A stretch of DNA of 64,000 nt from Planctomycetota bacterium (lineage in GTDB: Bacteria > Planctomycetota > Phycisphaerae > FEN-1346): contig JAUVZF010000002.1 in the NCBI GenBank assembly GCA_030602705.1, forward strand, positions 41,325 through 105,324, given 5' to 3'. Below, piece by piece: positions 36,140 through 44,971 of the stretch (its first letter is position 1; every line of letters starts with the position of its first letter). The notes beneath the pieces were generated by a model. The model did no database searches, was not told the DNA's origin, and worked only from the letters and a program-made list of their open reading frames with translations. The position numbers and the translations under genes were made by a program.

Positions 36140-36168
36140 ATTATGCCGCGCCGCAATCGGGGATGCAA
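36140..36168 (-). promoter_or_regulatory. Probable promoter of the four-gene accessory operon
   Basis: Read on the minus strand: TTGCAT (36168-36163), 17 bp, CATAAT (36145-36140). The distance from the -10 to the ATG at 36083 leaves a leader of about 50 nt. Further upstream, two near-direct copies GCGATTATGT and GCGATAATGT (about 36248-36276) could be operator half-sites. Confidence 0.5.
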
Positions 36169-36374
36169 CGATCAGTCCAAGGCAGTTCCGGCGACACCCA
36201 CACCCGCCCTCATGTCAAGGGCGATCTTGCCCCGGTGCCACGCCACAGCGATTATGTCACAGCAAAGCGATAATGTGCGGTTCGCACCCGGCGCGCCGGG
36301 CGTGAGGCCACAGTTGACCGCGCGGGGGGGGGCCGATAGAGTATTCTCGGGCCAGGCGGTTACGGAGGGTTGCC

Positions 36375-37109
36375 ATGAAAGGCGTCATTCTGGCGGGCGG
36401 GTTGGGCATGCGGCTGCAGCCGCTTACCAAGATCACCAACAAGCACCTGCTGCCCGTCTATTCGAAGCCGATGATCTATTACCCTATCGAGTGCCTCGTT
36501 GCGGCGGGGATTACCGACATCATGATCGTGACGGGGGGCAACGCGGCGGGCGACTTCATCCGCCTGCTCGAAAACGGGGAGGAGTTCGGCCTGAGCCGCC
36601 TGCACTATGCGTATCAGAAGGGCGAGGGCGGCATCGCCGAGGCGCTCGGCCTGGCACGCGAGTTCGTCGACCCCGACAAGGTGTGCGTCGTCCTGGGCGA
36701 CAATATCCTGGAGCGGACCATCCGCGCGGCCGCCGGGACGTTCGAGAAGCAGGCGCAAGGCGCGCGGGTGTTTCTGAAGGAGGTGCCGAATCCGCAGGCG
36801 TACGGCATCGCCGAAGTCGAAGGCGGGCGGATCGCGAGAATCGTCGAGAAGCCCGCCGAACCCAAGACGAACCTGGCGGTCATCGGCCTGTACATGTACC
36901 CGCCCGACGTGTTCGACATCATTCCGCGCCTTAAGCCGAGCGCCCGGGGGGAACTCGAGATCACCGACGTCAACAACCATTACGTCCAAGCGGGCACCAT
37001 GACGTTCGAGGTGGTTGACGGCTGGTGGGCCGACGCCGGCGAGAGCATCGACTCGTGGCTCGAGGCGTGCCGGCTGGTGGCGGCGTCGGGGGCGAATAAG
37101 GGGGAGTGA
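36375..37109 (+). CDS. Sugar-nucleotide transferase, RmlA-like (short glucose-1-phosphate thymidylyltransferase type)
   Basis: A 244-residue nucleotidyltransferase. The NTP-binding loop is 'GVILAGGLGMRLQPLT' (about 3-18; G-G-x-G-x-R), followed by 'KHLLPVYSKPMIYYPIE' and the metal-binding Asp in 'VVLGDNILE'. 'VEKPAEPKTNLAVIGLYMYP' matches the sugar-binding strand of RmlA. At 244 residues it is shorter than typical RmlA (about 290) and resembles the short RmlA-like class whose exact sugar and nucleotide vary. It makes an activated sugar, most likely dTDP-glucose, for surface polysaccharide. GGAGGG precedes the ATG. It is alone on its strand next to the accessory operon, so it may mark the island's far edge. 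Confidence 0.85.
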   Translation: MKGVILAGGLGMRLQPLTKITNKHLLPVYSKPMIYYPIECLVAAGITDIMIVTGGNAAGDFIRLLENGEEFGLSRLHYAYQKGEGGIAEALGLAREFVDPDKVCVVLGDNILERTIRAAAGTFEKQAQGARVFLKEVPNPQAYGIAEVEGGRIARIVEKPAEPKTNLAVIGLYMYPPDVFDIIPRLKPSARGELEITDVNNHYVQAGTMTFEVVDGWWADAGESIDSWLEACRLVAASGANKGE

Positions 37110-37157
37110 AGCGCGGTGGGTCGGGAGACCCGCCGCGCATGTTGTTGATGCAATCGC

Positions 37158-38177
37158 TCAGCCCTGGCCGGCGTAGAAGGCCTTCATCTCGTCGAGCGTC
37201 TTGGGCTGGTAGTCGGAGGCGTGGCCGGCGGTGCCGAAATCGCGCATCTTCGAGGCGATGAGTTTGGCGAGGGCCTCGCGTGCCGGGCCGAGGTACTTGC
37301 GCGGGTCGAACTCGCCCGGCTTCTCAGCAAAGACGCGGCGGACGGTGCCCGTGACGACCAGCCGCCCGTCGGTATCGACGTTGACCTTCTGGATGCCCCG
37401 CCGGATGCCCTCCTGGATGGCCGGAATCGGCACGCCCATGGCGCCGGGCATGTTGCCGCCGTACTTGTTGATCTCGTCCACGAGTTCCTTCGGCACGCTG
37501 GATGAGCCGTGCATGACGAGTGCGGTCTCGGGGACGCGCCGGCGGCACTCGCTGATGAGTTCCATGGCCAGCGTGGGCTCGTGTTTGAACTTGTAGGCGC
37601 CGTGGCTGGTGCCGATGGCCAGGGCGAGGGCGTCGACGCCGGTGTGCTCGCAGAACTGCTGGACCTCGTCGGGGTCGGTCAGGAGGACGTGGTCGGTCTT
37701 GGTATCCTCTTCGATGCCTCCGAGCGTGCCGAGTTCGCCCTCGACGCTGACGCCGCGCGAGTGTGCGTAATCGACGACCTCCCTCGTGACGCGGATGTTG
37801 TCCTGGAGGCTGCGCGGCGGGTGCTTGCCGTCGGGCGTCTCGGTATCGTAGTCGATTGAGCCGTCGATCATGACGCTCGTGAAGCCGATTTCGATGGCTC
37901 TCTTGCAGAGGTCGAGGTCCGGCCCGTGGTCGAGATGCAGGGCGATGGGCAGGTCGGGGTTGTCCTCGACGGCTGCCATCATCAGGTGCTTCAGGTAGGT
38001 GAAGTTGGTGTACTGGAGGGCCCCGCGGCTGGCCTGAATGATGAGTGGCGAGGCGGTATCCCGGGCGGCCTGCATGATGGCCTGGATCTGTTCCATGTTG
38101 TTGACGTTGTATGCGCCTACGCCGTAGGCGCCCTTTCGGGCCTCATCGAGGATCTGTCGCAACGGGCACAGCGGCAT
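37158..38177 (-). CDS. fba: Class II fructose-bisphosphate aldolase
   Basis: A 339-residue zinc aldolase of glycolysis and gluconeogenesis that splits fructose 1,6-bisphosphate. Zinc ligands and active-site residues are visible: 'ALHLDHGPDLDLCKRAIEIGFTSVMIDGS' (first His and the catalytic Asp), 'VEGELGTLGGIEE', 'AIGTSHGAYK' (second His), 'MHGSSSVP' (third His) and 'KVNVDTDGRL'. The family also includes tagatose-bisphosphate aldolases; the length and the class IIB-like pattern leave both possible, with Fba favoured. The start has GGAAGGAGA upstream. Confidence 0.93.
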   Translation of the reverse strand: MPLCPLRQILDEARKGAYGVGAYNVNNMEQIQAIMQAARDTASPLIIQASRGALQYTNFTYLKHLMMAAVEDNPDLPIALHLDHGPDLDLCKRAIEIGFTSVMIDGSIDYDTETPDGKHPPRSLQDNIRVTREVVDYAHSRGVSVEGELGTLGGIEEDTKTDHVLLTDPDEVQQFCEHTGVDALALAIGTSHGAYKFKHEPTLAMELISECRRRVPETALVMHGSSSVPKELVDEINKYGGNMPGAMGVPIPAIQEGIRRGIQKVNVDTDGRLVVTGTVRRVFAEKPGEFDPRKYLGPAREALAKLIASKMRDFGTAGHASDYQPKTLDEMKAFYAGQG

Positions 38178-38322
38178 CTGGCGTCTCCTTCCCCATCCTG
38201 GTTAGTGGTGGCGTTTACCTGCCGCAGGCCGACGGTCGTCGGCGCGGGAGTCGAGGGAGTATAACCTGGTGAGCGGGAAATGGAAGGGGGTTCTTCGACA
38301 CCGACTTGGGTGGCGCAACACG

Positions 38323-38340
38323 CGCGGGACAAGTCCCGCG
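38323..38340. repeat. Perfect 8-bp hairpin with following CGGCTAAC (family C)
   Basis: CGCGGGAC/GTCCCGCG arms around AA, followed by GGCTAAC. It lies just beyond the 3' end of the minus-strand DUF4139 gene and may stabilise or end its transcript, though no T-run follows. Hairpins of the same type, with different arms, occur at 51373-51395 and 60530-60590. Confidence 0.5.
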
Positions 38341-38348
38341 GCTAACGG

Positions 38349-39701
38349 TCAGTTGCCGATCAGCCGGACGCGGTTCTGCTCCTGATTCTTGCCCAGGTGG
38401 AACGTCCCCTCGGTGACCCACTTGGTGGGCTTGCGCGAGGGGATCGTCATCGTGTACTCGGGCGTGCGGTAGTCGTAGAGTTTAAGGCCTTCGACCGCCT
38501 CGGCCGAGAACTCGACGTCGCCCCGGAGCACGTGGCGGATCTCGATCGTGATGGGTCCCGCGCGGTAGTTGCGCACTTCCTCCTGCCAGGAGCGCGTCTC
38601 ATCCCACCCGACGACGCGCGGCGGCGAGTGATCGTATTGGAACTCGCTGCGCGCCACGTCCAGCACCAGCCGCTCGTACACGATCTGGTCGTCGGCGCCG
38701 ACGTTCAGTTCGATCTTTTCCTTGATGGGGATGTACTTGGTCTTCTGGGCCGTGAAGTAGTTCAGACCGTTGCGGCCGTTGTCGCGGAACACGCGGATGA
38801 TGCCGTCGGGCAGCGGCGATTCGCCCAGTTTGTGCTCGGTGTCGTTCGCCAAGATGAAGAACCGCACGGGACGCGAACCGTACTGATGCGCGCGATAACG
38901 GTAGAGGATCTCAAACGGCACCTCGCTCGCCCGGAACGAGACCATCCGCTGCGACCAGCCGTTCTTGACCGTCTGGGCGCCCTCGACCGTGAAGATGAAG
39001 TATTCGCTGAGTCCTTCCTTGACGATCTTCGGGGGGCGTTTGGCGCCAGCCTCGCCAGGGGCTTTGGCTGGTTTCTCGGCCTCGTCCATGGCCCCCCGGA
39101 GTGCGCGGTGGCGCACTTCCTTGGCCTTCCCCTCCGGCACAGGGATGCCCCGCCTGGCGAGGTCGGCGATCTTCTCGACAAGGTTCACCACGCCCACGAC
39201 CAGCCGCACCTGCGCCCCCTCGTAGTCCTCGCCGGAGTTATTGACGACCGTCACGTAGCCGTCGAAGGAACTTTGCGTCTCGGCGGCGTCGGTGATCATG
39301 ACGTAGTCGGCCGACCACGAGATGCCGGAGGTGAAGTAGGAGACCTCGACCTTGACCTGCCCCTCGAAGGCCGACTCGATGTTCCAGAAGAGGACCTGCG
39401 GCCGGTCGCCGGGGAAGGTCGTGTCGAGGACCTCAATCTGGTCCTCGTGCTGGAGCGGGCGGAAGTACACGCTCGTCGGGTCGATGAGCGTGCCCGCCCA
39501 CGAGAACTGCAGGCGGTTGACGCCGCGCTTGAAGGTGATGCTGCGGACCTCCTTCACCAGCGTCAGGTCCTCCGAGTTGTAGATCGTCAGTTGCACCGCG
39601 TCGCGCGGCGGCAGTGTCACCAGATCGATGTCGCGGGCGTGGGCGAGACCGGCCGCCGCAAGCGCGACTATGACGGGAATCATTCGAACGAGTTGTCGCA
39701 T
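38349..39701 (-). CDS. Secreted DUF4139-type protein, copy 1 of a duplicated pair
   Basis: A 450-residue exported protein (signal peptide about 1-22, cut near 'GLAHARD'). The ATG at 39701 has a GGGAG site. The mature part opens 'DIDLVTLPPRDAVQLTIYNSEDLTLVKE' and continues with 'YFTSGISWSADYVMITD' and 'SSFDGYVTVVNNSGEDYEGAQVRLVVG'. This is the pattern of DUF4139 (mucoidy-inhibitor-like) proteins, in which beta-rich segments flank a 'G-x-x-W-x-A-x-Y' stretch. The product at 41543-42895 is nearly the same over most of its length at both protein and DNA level; they differ mainly in the variable linker (residues about 195-240). No enzyme motif is seen. It is probably a periplasmic or surface structural protein. 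Confidence 0.7.
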   Translation of the reverse strand: MRQLVRMIPVIVALAAAGLAHARDIDLVTLPPRDAVQLTIYNSEDLTLVKEVRSITFKRGVNRLQFSWAGTLIDPTSVYFRPLQHEDQIEVLDTTFPGDRPQVLFWNIESAFEGQVKVEVSYFTSGISWSADYVMITDAAETQSSFDGYVTVVNNSGEDYEGAQVRLVVGVVNLVEKIADLARRGIPVPEGKAKEVRHRALRGAMDEAEKPAKAPGEAGAKRPPKIVKEGLSEYFIFTVEGAQTVKNGWSQRMVSFRASEVPFEILYRYRAHQYGSRPVRFFILANDTEHKLGESPLPDGIIRVFRDNGRNGLNYFTAQKTKYIPIKEKIELNVGADDQIVYERLVLDVARSEFQYDHSPPRVVGWDETRSWQEEVRNYRAGPITIEIRHVLRGDVEFSAEAVEGLKLYDYRTPEYTMTIPSRKPTKWVTEGTFHLGKNQEQNRVRLIGN

Positions 39702-39736
39702 CAGACGGCTCCCATTCTTGCGCCGGCGTCCGTTCG

Positions 39737-41488
39737 TCAGTGACGCCAGAAGTAATGCCACGTGTACTTCAGGTCCACGCTCTTGCCAGGCTCGAGTTCA
39801 ATCTTCCAGGTCACCCGGCCGACGGCGTTGAAGTGGTACCACCAGTGGGGCCAATTGTACCAGCCCCACCAGAACGGATATCCGCCGGTGGCGAACCAGC
39901 CGCTCTCGTGCCGCCCGAGATGCGTGATCGTACCCTCGTTCGTCGCGGAGTCGATGTGGCCGAGCACGGACCGGCTGACTTCCAGCACGACGGGCTTGTC
40001 GCGGTGGTTCGCCAGGTGAATCTCGCCGGCGAGGTCAACGCGGGCGTACGAGTAGTTGCCCCACCTGACGGCGTTGGGCGTACGGCCGGCCTCGGTGTCC
40101 TGCTTCTTGACACTAATATCCATGGCAGTCGTCAGTTCCAGGTCACTCGATGCCCCAACGGCCGTGTAGGTCATCATGCCTTGGGCGACGATGCGTCCCT
40201 CGCGCAGGATGAGTGCCGGCGCCGTCGTCAGGGGGCACGTCGCCGTGTTCTGGAGCCGGATCTTGTGCCTGACCTTCGGCGCGTGGAACAGTTTCGCCAG
40301 TTCCGCCTGCTGTTGGTTGTTCAGGTTCCGGCGAATCTCGGGCGGCGGACCGAAAGGCAAATCCAGCACGAACACGTCGCGGTACTTCAGCGTGAACTCG
40401 GCCACCGGGACGACCATCCGCTGGCCCTTCTTCAGCGTCACGTTCTCCAGCGTGAAGACATACAGGTCCTCGTTCTTGCCGGAGGCCGCGATGTCGGGCC
40501 CCAGGTCCATCACGCGTCCCGCCTCCGGCGCCGGCCGCGCCCGGCGGACGGGCGCCGCCATCTGGCTCATGATGGCGGTGGAAAAAGCGTAGGCGGTCCG
40601 GCTGTCACGCCGGAAACTCGACGACAGTTGCGCGACCGCCTCCTGGAGCGAAATGGGGTCCGGCGTCTCCTCGAACGCGAACCGCGGCACGCCGATCACC
40701 AGGTGCGCCCGGACGCCATCCAGGTCCGCCAGTTCATTGATCAGCGTCGCCTGAAGTTCGAATTTTGCATTGCCTTTGCCGTCGATCTCGACGCGGTAGT
40801 TCGGAATCCACCGGATGCCGCGCTGGACGTACACCATGCCGACCTTCGCGCTTTTCTCGGCCTTGCCCCCGGCCCAATCGAGTTTGAACGTGAGGACGTT
40901 GCGGAACTCCTCGCGCGCGATTCCCGGTTTCGGATTCTCGAGGAACGTCATCTCCTCGATGCGGTCGACCGGCACGGCCTTGACGCCCTCGGCCACCTTC
41001 AGCAGGACCAGGTTGCCTCGCTCCGGCAGCGCTTCAGGCGTTCCGGGCGGGCTCGATCGGCCGAGTTCCTCCGTCGTGCGGGTCGGAATCCACAATACCG
41101 TCGCCTCGTACGGGGTCGTCTGGCCCTGCTCCTTGATGCGGACCCTGGCGCCGGCGTTGCCCTCGACCAGTTCCCGAATCGAAAGGGCCGTCCGTTCCAC
41201 CGACACCACGCGCCGGCTGGAAACGACACCGGTGAGTTTCGCCTTCGCATCCGCCGCGTAGGCCCAGAACGTCCCGACGATGGGCGTCGGCACGTAATCC
41301 AGGACGACGCTGCCCGCCCCGTCGGTCGATACGCTACCCTCGTGGAGAACGAACGCGTGCCCGTCCTTGAACACCGTGACTTCCTTGACGGGCATCCTGG
41401 CCAGCGCGCCTTCCTCGACCGGCGCCGCGGCGCCGGCGCGGGAAGCGGCCAGAGCCACCACAATCGCAACCCATATCGCTCTTTTCAT
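39737..41488 (-). CDS. Secreted DUF4139-domain protein, divergent member
   Basis: A 583-residue exported protein with a signal peptide (MKRAIWVAIVVALAASRAGA). The family pattern is clearest in 'PVKEVTVFKDGHAFVLHEGSV', 'MVYVQRGIRWIPNYRVEIDGKGNAKFELQATLINE' and the C-terminal 'VTWKIELEPGKSVDLKYTWHYFW'. The last part is typical of DUF4139, where a beta-sandwich closes with 'L-x-P-G-x-x-x-x-L-x-Y'. A Trp-rich patch sits near residues 550-560 ('YPFWWGWYNWPHWWYHF'). It is placed between the two near-identical copies of its relatives, all on the minus strand, so the four genes probably form one transcript. Confidence 0.75.
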   Translation of the reverse strand: MKRAIWVAIVVALAASRAGAAAPVEEGALARMPVKEVTVFKDGHAFVLHEGSVSTDGAGSVVLDYVPTPIVGTFWAYAADAKAKLTGVVSSRRVVSVERTALSIRELVEGNAGARVRIKEQGQTTPYEATVLWIPTRTTEELGRSSPPGTPEALPERGNLVLLKVAEGVKAVPVDRIEEMTFLENPKPGIAREEFRNVLTFKLDWAGGKAEKSAKVGMVYVQRGIRWIPNYRVEIDGKGNAKFELQATLINELADLDGVRAHLVIGVPRFAFEETPDPISLQEAVAQLSSSFRRDSRTAYAFSTAIMSQMAAPVRRARPAPEAGRVMDLGPDIAASGKNEDLYVFTLENVTLKKGQRMVVPVAEFTLKYRDVFVLDLPFGPPPEIRRNLNNQQQAELAKLFHAPKVRHKIRLQNTATCPLTTAPALILREGRIVAQGMMTYTAVGASSDLELTTAMDISVKKQDTEAGRTPNAVRWGNYSYARVDLAGEIHLANHRDKPVVLEVSRSVLGHIDSATNEGTITHLGRHESGWFATGGYPFWWGWYNWPHWWYHFNAVGRVTWKIELEPGKSVDLKYTWHYFWRH

Positions 41489-41542
41489 CGCTTCACCTCT
41501 CTGCCCTCAATTGAACGCGATCCAAAGTGCCTTTTTCATGGC

Positions 41543-42895
41543 TCAGTCCTCTTTCAGCCGGACGCGGTTCTGTTCTGCGTTGCGTCCCAGGTGGAACGTG
41601 CCGTCGGTGACCCACTTGGTGGGCTTGCGCGAAGGGATCGTCATCGTGTACTCCGGCGTGCGGTAGTCGTAGAGTTTCAGGCCTTCGACCGCCTCGGCCG
41701 AGAACTCCACGTCGCCCCGGAGCACGTGGCGGATCTCGATCGTGATGGGCCCCGCGCGGTAGTTGCGCACTTCCTCCTGCCAGGAGCGGGTCTCGTCCCA
41801 CCCGACGACGCGCGGCGGCGAGTGATCGTATTGGAACTCGCTGCGCGCCACGTCCAGCACCAGGCGCTCGTACACGACCTGGTCGTCCGTGCCGACGTTC
41901 AGTTCGATCTTCTCCTTGATGGGGATGTACTTGGTCTTCTGGGCGGTAAAGTAGTTGAGGCCGTCGCGGCCGTTATCGCGAAAGACGCGGATGACGCCGT
42001 CCGGCAGGGGCGACTCGCCCAGTTTGTGCTCGGTGTCGTTCGCCAGGATGAAGAACCGCACGGGCCGCGGGCCGTACTGATGCGCGCGATAACGGTAGAG
42101 GATCTCAAACGGCACCTCGCGCGCCCGGAACGAGACCATGCGCTGCGACCAGCCGTTCTTGACGGTCTGGGCGCCCTCGACCGTGAAGATGAAGTATTCC
42201 GAGAGGCCTTCCTTGACGATCTTCGGTGTGGCGACCGGTTTGGCGGCGGGCGCGGCGGCAACGCCGGTGGTGTATTCGGCCGCCGCAAAGGCCCTCTTCA
42301 AGGCTTCCTTCCGATCCCCCAACCGTCTGCCAGTGCCCGCGGGGGGCCGTTGAGCCAGTTGGGCGATCTTCTCGACCAGGTTCACCACGCCCACGACCAG
42401 CCGCACCTGCGCCCCTTCGTAGTCCTCGCCCGAACGGTTTACCACCGTCACGTAGCCGTCGAAGGAACTTTGCGTCTCGGCGGCGTCGGTGATCATGACG
42501 TAGTCGGCCGACCACGAGATGCCGGACGTGAAGTAGGAGACCTCGACCTTGACCTGCCCTTCGAAGGCCGACTCGACGTTCCAGATGAGGACCTGCGGCC
42601 GGTCGCCGGGGAAGGTCGTGTCGAGCACCTCGATCTGGTCCTCGTGCTCCAGCGGCCTCAGGTACACGCTCGTCGGGTCGATGAGCGTGCCCGCCCACGA
42701 GAACTGCAGGCGGTTGACGCCGCGCTTGAAGGTGATGCTGCGGGTCTCCTTCACCAACGTCAGGTCCTCGGAGTTGTAGATCGTCAGTTGGACGGCGTCG
42801 CGCGGCGGCAGTGTCACCAGGTCGATGTCGCGGGCGAGCGCGCTGGGGCCGGAGAGGATGGCCAGCGCGGTGGCAATCACAAGTACGCGTTTCAT
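41543..42895 (-). CDS. Secreted DUF4139-type protein, copy 2 of a duplicated pair
   Basis: A 450-residue exported protein (signal peptide MKRVLVIATALAILSGPSALA). The ATG at 42895 has an AAGGAG site; the longer frame to 43141 is the reverse-strand shadow of the next gene. The mature sequence matches the product of 38349-39701 almost residue for residue from 'RDIDLVTLPPRDAVQLTIYNSEDLTLVKE' to 'PTKWVT(D/E)GTFHLG', with one strongly different linker (about residues 195-245, 'RPPAGTGRRLGDRKEALKRAFAAAEYTTG'). Signal peptides differ too. This points to a duplication with later exchange or gene conversion of the core. Function unknown. Confidence 0.7.
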   Translation of the reverse strand: MKRVLVIATALAILSGPSALARDIDLVTLPPRDAVQLTIYNSEDLTLVKETRSITFKRGVNRLQFSWAGTLIDPTSVYLRPLEHEDQIEVLDTTFPGDRPQVLIWNVESAFEGQVKVEVSYFTSGISWSADYVMITDAAETQSSFDGYVTVVNRSGEDYEGAQVRLVVGVVNLVEKIAQLAQRPPAGTGRRLGDRKEALKRAFAAAEYTTGVAAAPAAKPVATPKIVKEGLSEYFIFTVEGAQTVKNGWSQRMVSFRAREVPFEILYRYRAHQYGPRPVRFFILANDTEHKLGESPLPDGVIRVFRDNGRDGLNYFTAQKTKYIPIKEKIELNVGTDDQVVYERLVLDVARSEFQYDHSPPRVVGWDETRSWQEEVRNYRAGPITIEIRHVLRGDVEFSAEAVEGLKLYDYRTPEYTMTIPSRKPTKWVTDGTFHLGRNAEQNRVRLKED

Positions 42896-42920
42896 GGCAT
42901 GTTTCTCCTTCGCCGGCGGC

Positions 42921-44114
42921 TCACCATTCGTTCCGGAACCAGAGGTGCAGCAGGAAGATGACCTCCTCGGGTTTCTGGTCGGCCTCCTTCGGTGCGGCAG
43001 GCAGGGGGATGTGCAGTTCGACCTTGCGGGCGCTTTTGCGTTCGACCTTGCCTTTATCGGTGGTCCTCCCGGCCAGTTCCCATTGGGCGTCGCGGTCGCT
43101 GGCCATCGAGAACTTGCGGAGCATCTCGTTGCGGATCGCATTCATATCCTCTTCGATATCGAGGATCACAGGATCCTTCTTGAAGTTCTGCATCTTGTAC
43201 TGGACGATGGTCTCCAGGTGATACAAATTGCCGCGCACGCGGTGCCGCTCCTGACGCTGGAAGGTTCGCTCCACCGTGATGTCGCGCGCGAGGCCCAGGT
43301 ACAGTTTCATCTCGTCGTCGACGGGTGTGAACTTGCCCCAGTCCTCGCCGGTGAACGCCTCGCCGCCGCGTGAGTCTTTCTGGAAGATGCGGACCTTGCC
43401 GTACTGGAGGGGGAACTTGCCCAGCCGGTGCGCCTCGTCGTTCACGAGGACGTACTGCATGGTGACGTACCGCTGGTTCGGCTCGTCGGGCACGGGTTGG
43501 CCCGTGCGCCAGTTGAAGACGAACTTCTTGGCGATGGGCACCTGGAGGAACTTGGCGATGAGCATCTCCTTCGACTCCTGAAGGCCCATCTCTTTGGCGA
43601 AGACGTCGCCGAAGCCGGCGTAGACGCTCGAGACGCCGAACTCCTCGCCCGAGAAGTTCCAGACACGCATGTACTTGCGCAGCGTCAGGCTCTTCTCGTC
43701 GTGCTCGGCCGTGGCACGGTAACTGAACGTCCGCCGCAGGTTCCCCAGGATGTAGGAGATCCGCACCCGCACGGGGCCGGCGTTCTCGGCGAAGACCTCC
43801 CAGACCAGGGCGTTCTCGCCCGGCGGGTACGACTGGTGGATGACCCGGACGGCGTCGCCCGGTACGAGCGGGCGAAACAGGATCGTCCATTTGTCGATCC
43901 GCGTGTTGGTCCACGAGAAGTCGATGTGGTTCGTCCCCTTAAGGAGCGTCACCACGCGCTCCTCCTCGACCAGCGTGGCCTTGGGGTTTTCGAGTTGGAT
44001 CTCGACGCGTTCGCGCACGGGCAGCGTGGCCAGTTTGATCCGCCCTGCCGCCGGAGCCGCAAGCGCCGCCATCGCCACGGCGGCCGCCACCACCACGATT
44101 CGTATCCTGCGCAT
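42921..44114 (-). CDS. Secreted protein related to the DUF4139-type cluster
   Basis: A 397-residue exported protein (signal peptide about 1-23, cut near 'PAAGRI'). The ATG at 44114 has AAGGAGA upstream. The opening 'IKLATLPVRERVEIQLENPKATLVEEERVVTLLKGTNHIDFSW' aligns with the 'DIDLVTLPPRDAVQLTIYNSEDLTLVKE...GVNRLQFSW' start of the duplicated pair, so it is a distant paralogue. The middle carries 'RVRISYILGNLRRTFSYRATAEHDE', and the end is predicted beta-rich. It is the first gene of the four-gene group. No function can be assigned. Confidence 0.65.
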   Translation of the reverse strand: MRRIRIVVVAAAVAMAALAAPAAGRIKLATLPVRERVEIQLENPKATLVEEERVVTLLKGTNHIDFSWTNTRIDKWTILFRPLVPGDAVRVIHQSYPPGENALVWEVFAENAGPVRVRISYILGNLRRTFSYRATAEHDEKSLTLRKYMRVWNFSGEEFGVSSVYAGFGDVFAKEMGLQESKEMLIAKFLQVPIAKKFVFNWRTGQPVPDEPNQRYVTMQYVLVNDEAHRLGKFPLQYGKVRIFQKDSRGGEAFTGEDWGKFTPVDDEMKLYLGLARDITVERTFQRQERHRVRGNLYHLETIVQYKMQNFKKDPVILDIEEDMNAIRNEMLRKFSMASDRDAQWELAGRTTDKGKVERKSARKVELHIPLPAAPKEADQKPEEVIFLLHLWFRNEW

Positions 44115-44236
44115 TGACCGTCTCCTTACCAGGTCCGTTCGTTTTCGGAGCGAATGCACCGCTTTGGACGCCTGCGGGTTGGCCCTGGTTCCCGGTTTCT
44201 CTGAAAACGGTCCCGGCGAGCCTGTTGCACGAACCG

Positions 44237-44306
44237 CGCGGCGGCCTTCCCAGGCCGCCGCGGGACGCTCCAAATCATGCGTGGTGGCCTGGGAAGGCCA
44301 CCACGC
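44237..44306. repeat. Two-hairpin repeat, family B, copy 1
   Basis: Two perfect stems with four-base loops: an 11-bp CGCGGCGGCCT/AGGCCGCCGCG (44237-44262, loop TCCC) and a 12-bp GCGTGGTGGCCT/AGGCCACCACGC (44279-44306, loop GGGA). A second copy at 62858-62930 keeps both hairpins and changes paired bases together in the second stem. Confidence 0.7.
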
Positions 44307-44818
44307 GGAAGCCTTCTGGTGACTTGTGCGGGCAGGCTCCGGCGGCAAGTTTTTTCCGCCGGTTTTCGAGTGTGTCGTGCAGGGAGGTGTGTCTTGCGGC
44401 GGGAGCGCCGGGCGTGGCAGGGCGGCCCTAAGCCTTTTTCGCAAAGGCGGTTACAGCCGGCCCGGCCGCTCCTTGCAGGCGGTTCTGTGTCCGTGACTTG
44501 ACAAAGGCCCTATCGTGCGCATGGTTGACTGTGGTGGCAGTGCGATGTGCTTCCGCGGCCGGCGTTGGGCGCAGGCGGTTGCTGGGCGCCGGTCCATACG
44601 GCCCGCCCGTAACAAACGGGCTTTACGGCCAGGGATCCGTACTGGATCGGCCGGGGCGTGCATCGTGGGCGGGCGCGAGGGCGCGTCGGGCGTACCGATG
44701 GGTGCGGGACGGCCCTCGCCCGCGGCCGAATCAAGGAGACCGCAAAAGAAAACATAACGCGGCGAGGAATAAAGCCGCTTGGCTACTCCTCCTCAGCGAC
44801 CCCCCAGCAGCGCTGAGA

Positions 44819-44851
44819 AGCCCCGGACCGACGGGCCCGGGGCTTGTTTTT
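44819..44851 (+). terminator. Intrinsic terminator
   Basis: AGCCCCGG (44819-44826) pairs with CCGGGGCT (44837-44844), followed by TG and five T. It is on the plus strand and there is no plus-strand gene between it and the previous terminated region, so it may end an unannotated RNA. Confidence 0.6.
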
Positions 44852-44875
44852 GGTCGTCTTTCGAGCCCGCCGCTG

Positions 44876-44971
44876 TTCGAGCCGGCGGCGGAAGCCGCCG
44901 GGCATCCGCATCTGCCGTGGCACGTGCCACCGCCGGTGAACGTGCCCCGCCGCTTCCGCGGCGGGCTCGAA
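44876..44971. repeat. Two-hairpin repeat, family A, diverged copy with compensatory stem changes
   Basis: 96 bp with TTCGAGCC/GGCTCGAA ends. Hairpin 1 reads GGCGGCGGAAGCCGCC where other copies read GGGAGCGGAAGCTCCC. Hairpin 2 reads CCCGCCGCTTCCGCGGCGGG where others read CCGGCCGCTCCCGCGGCCGG. Both arms of each stem change together. Confidence 0.7.

Noticed and set aside
36314..36347. Promoter TTGACC/TATTCT ahead of the sugar-nucleotide transferase gene
   Set aside because: Spacing is 22 bp, too long for a sigma-70 promoter.
39740..42961. A 1073-residue open frame on the plus strand
   Set aside because: It is the reverse-strand reading of two DUF4139-type genes, made long by high GC and codon bias. 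Composition is Arg/Val/Asp/His-rich, with no domain and no ribosome site. The minus-strand genes have signal peptides and family motifs.
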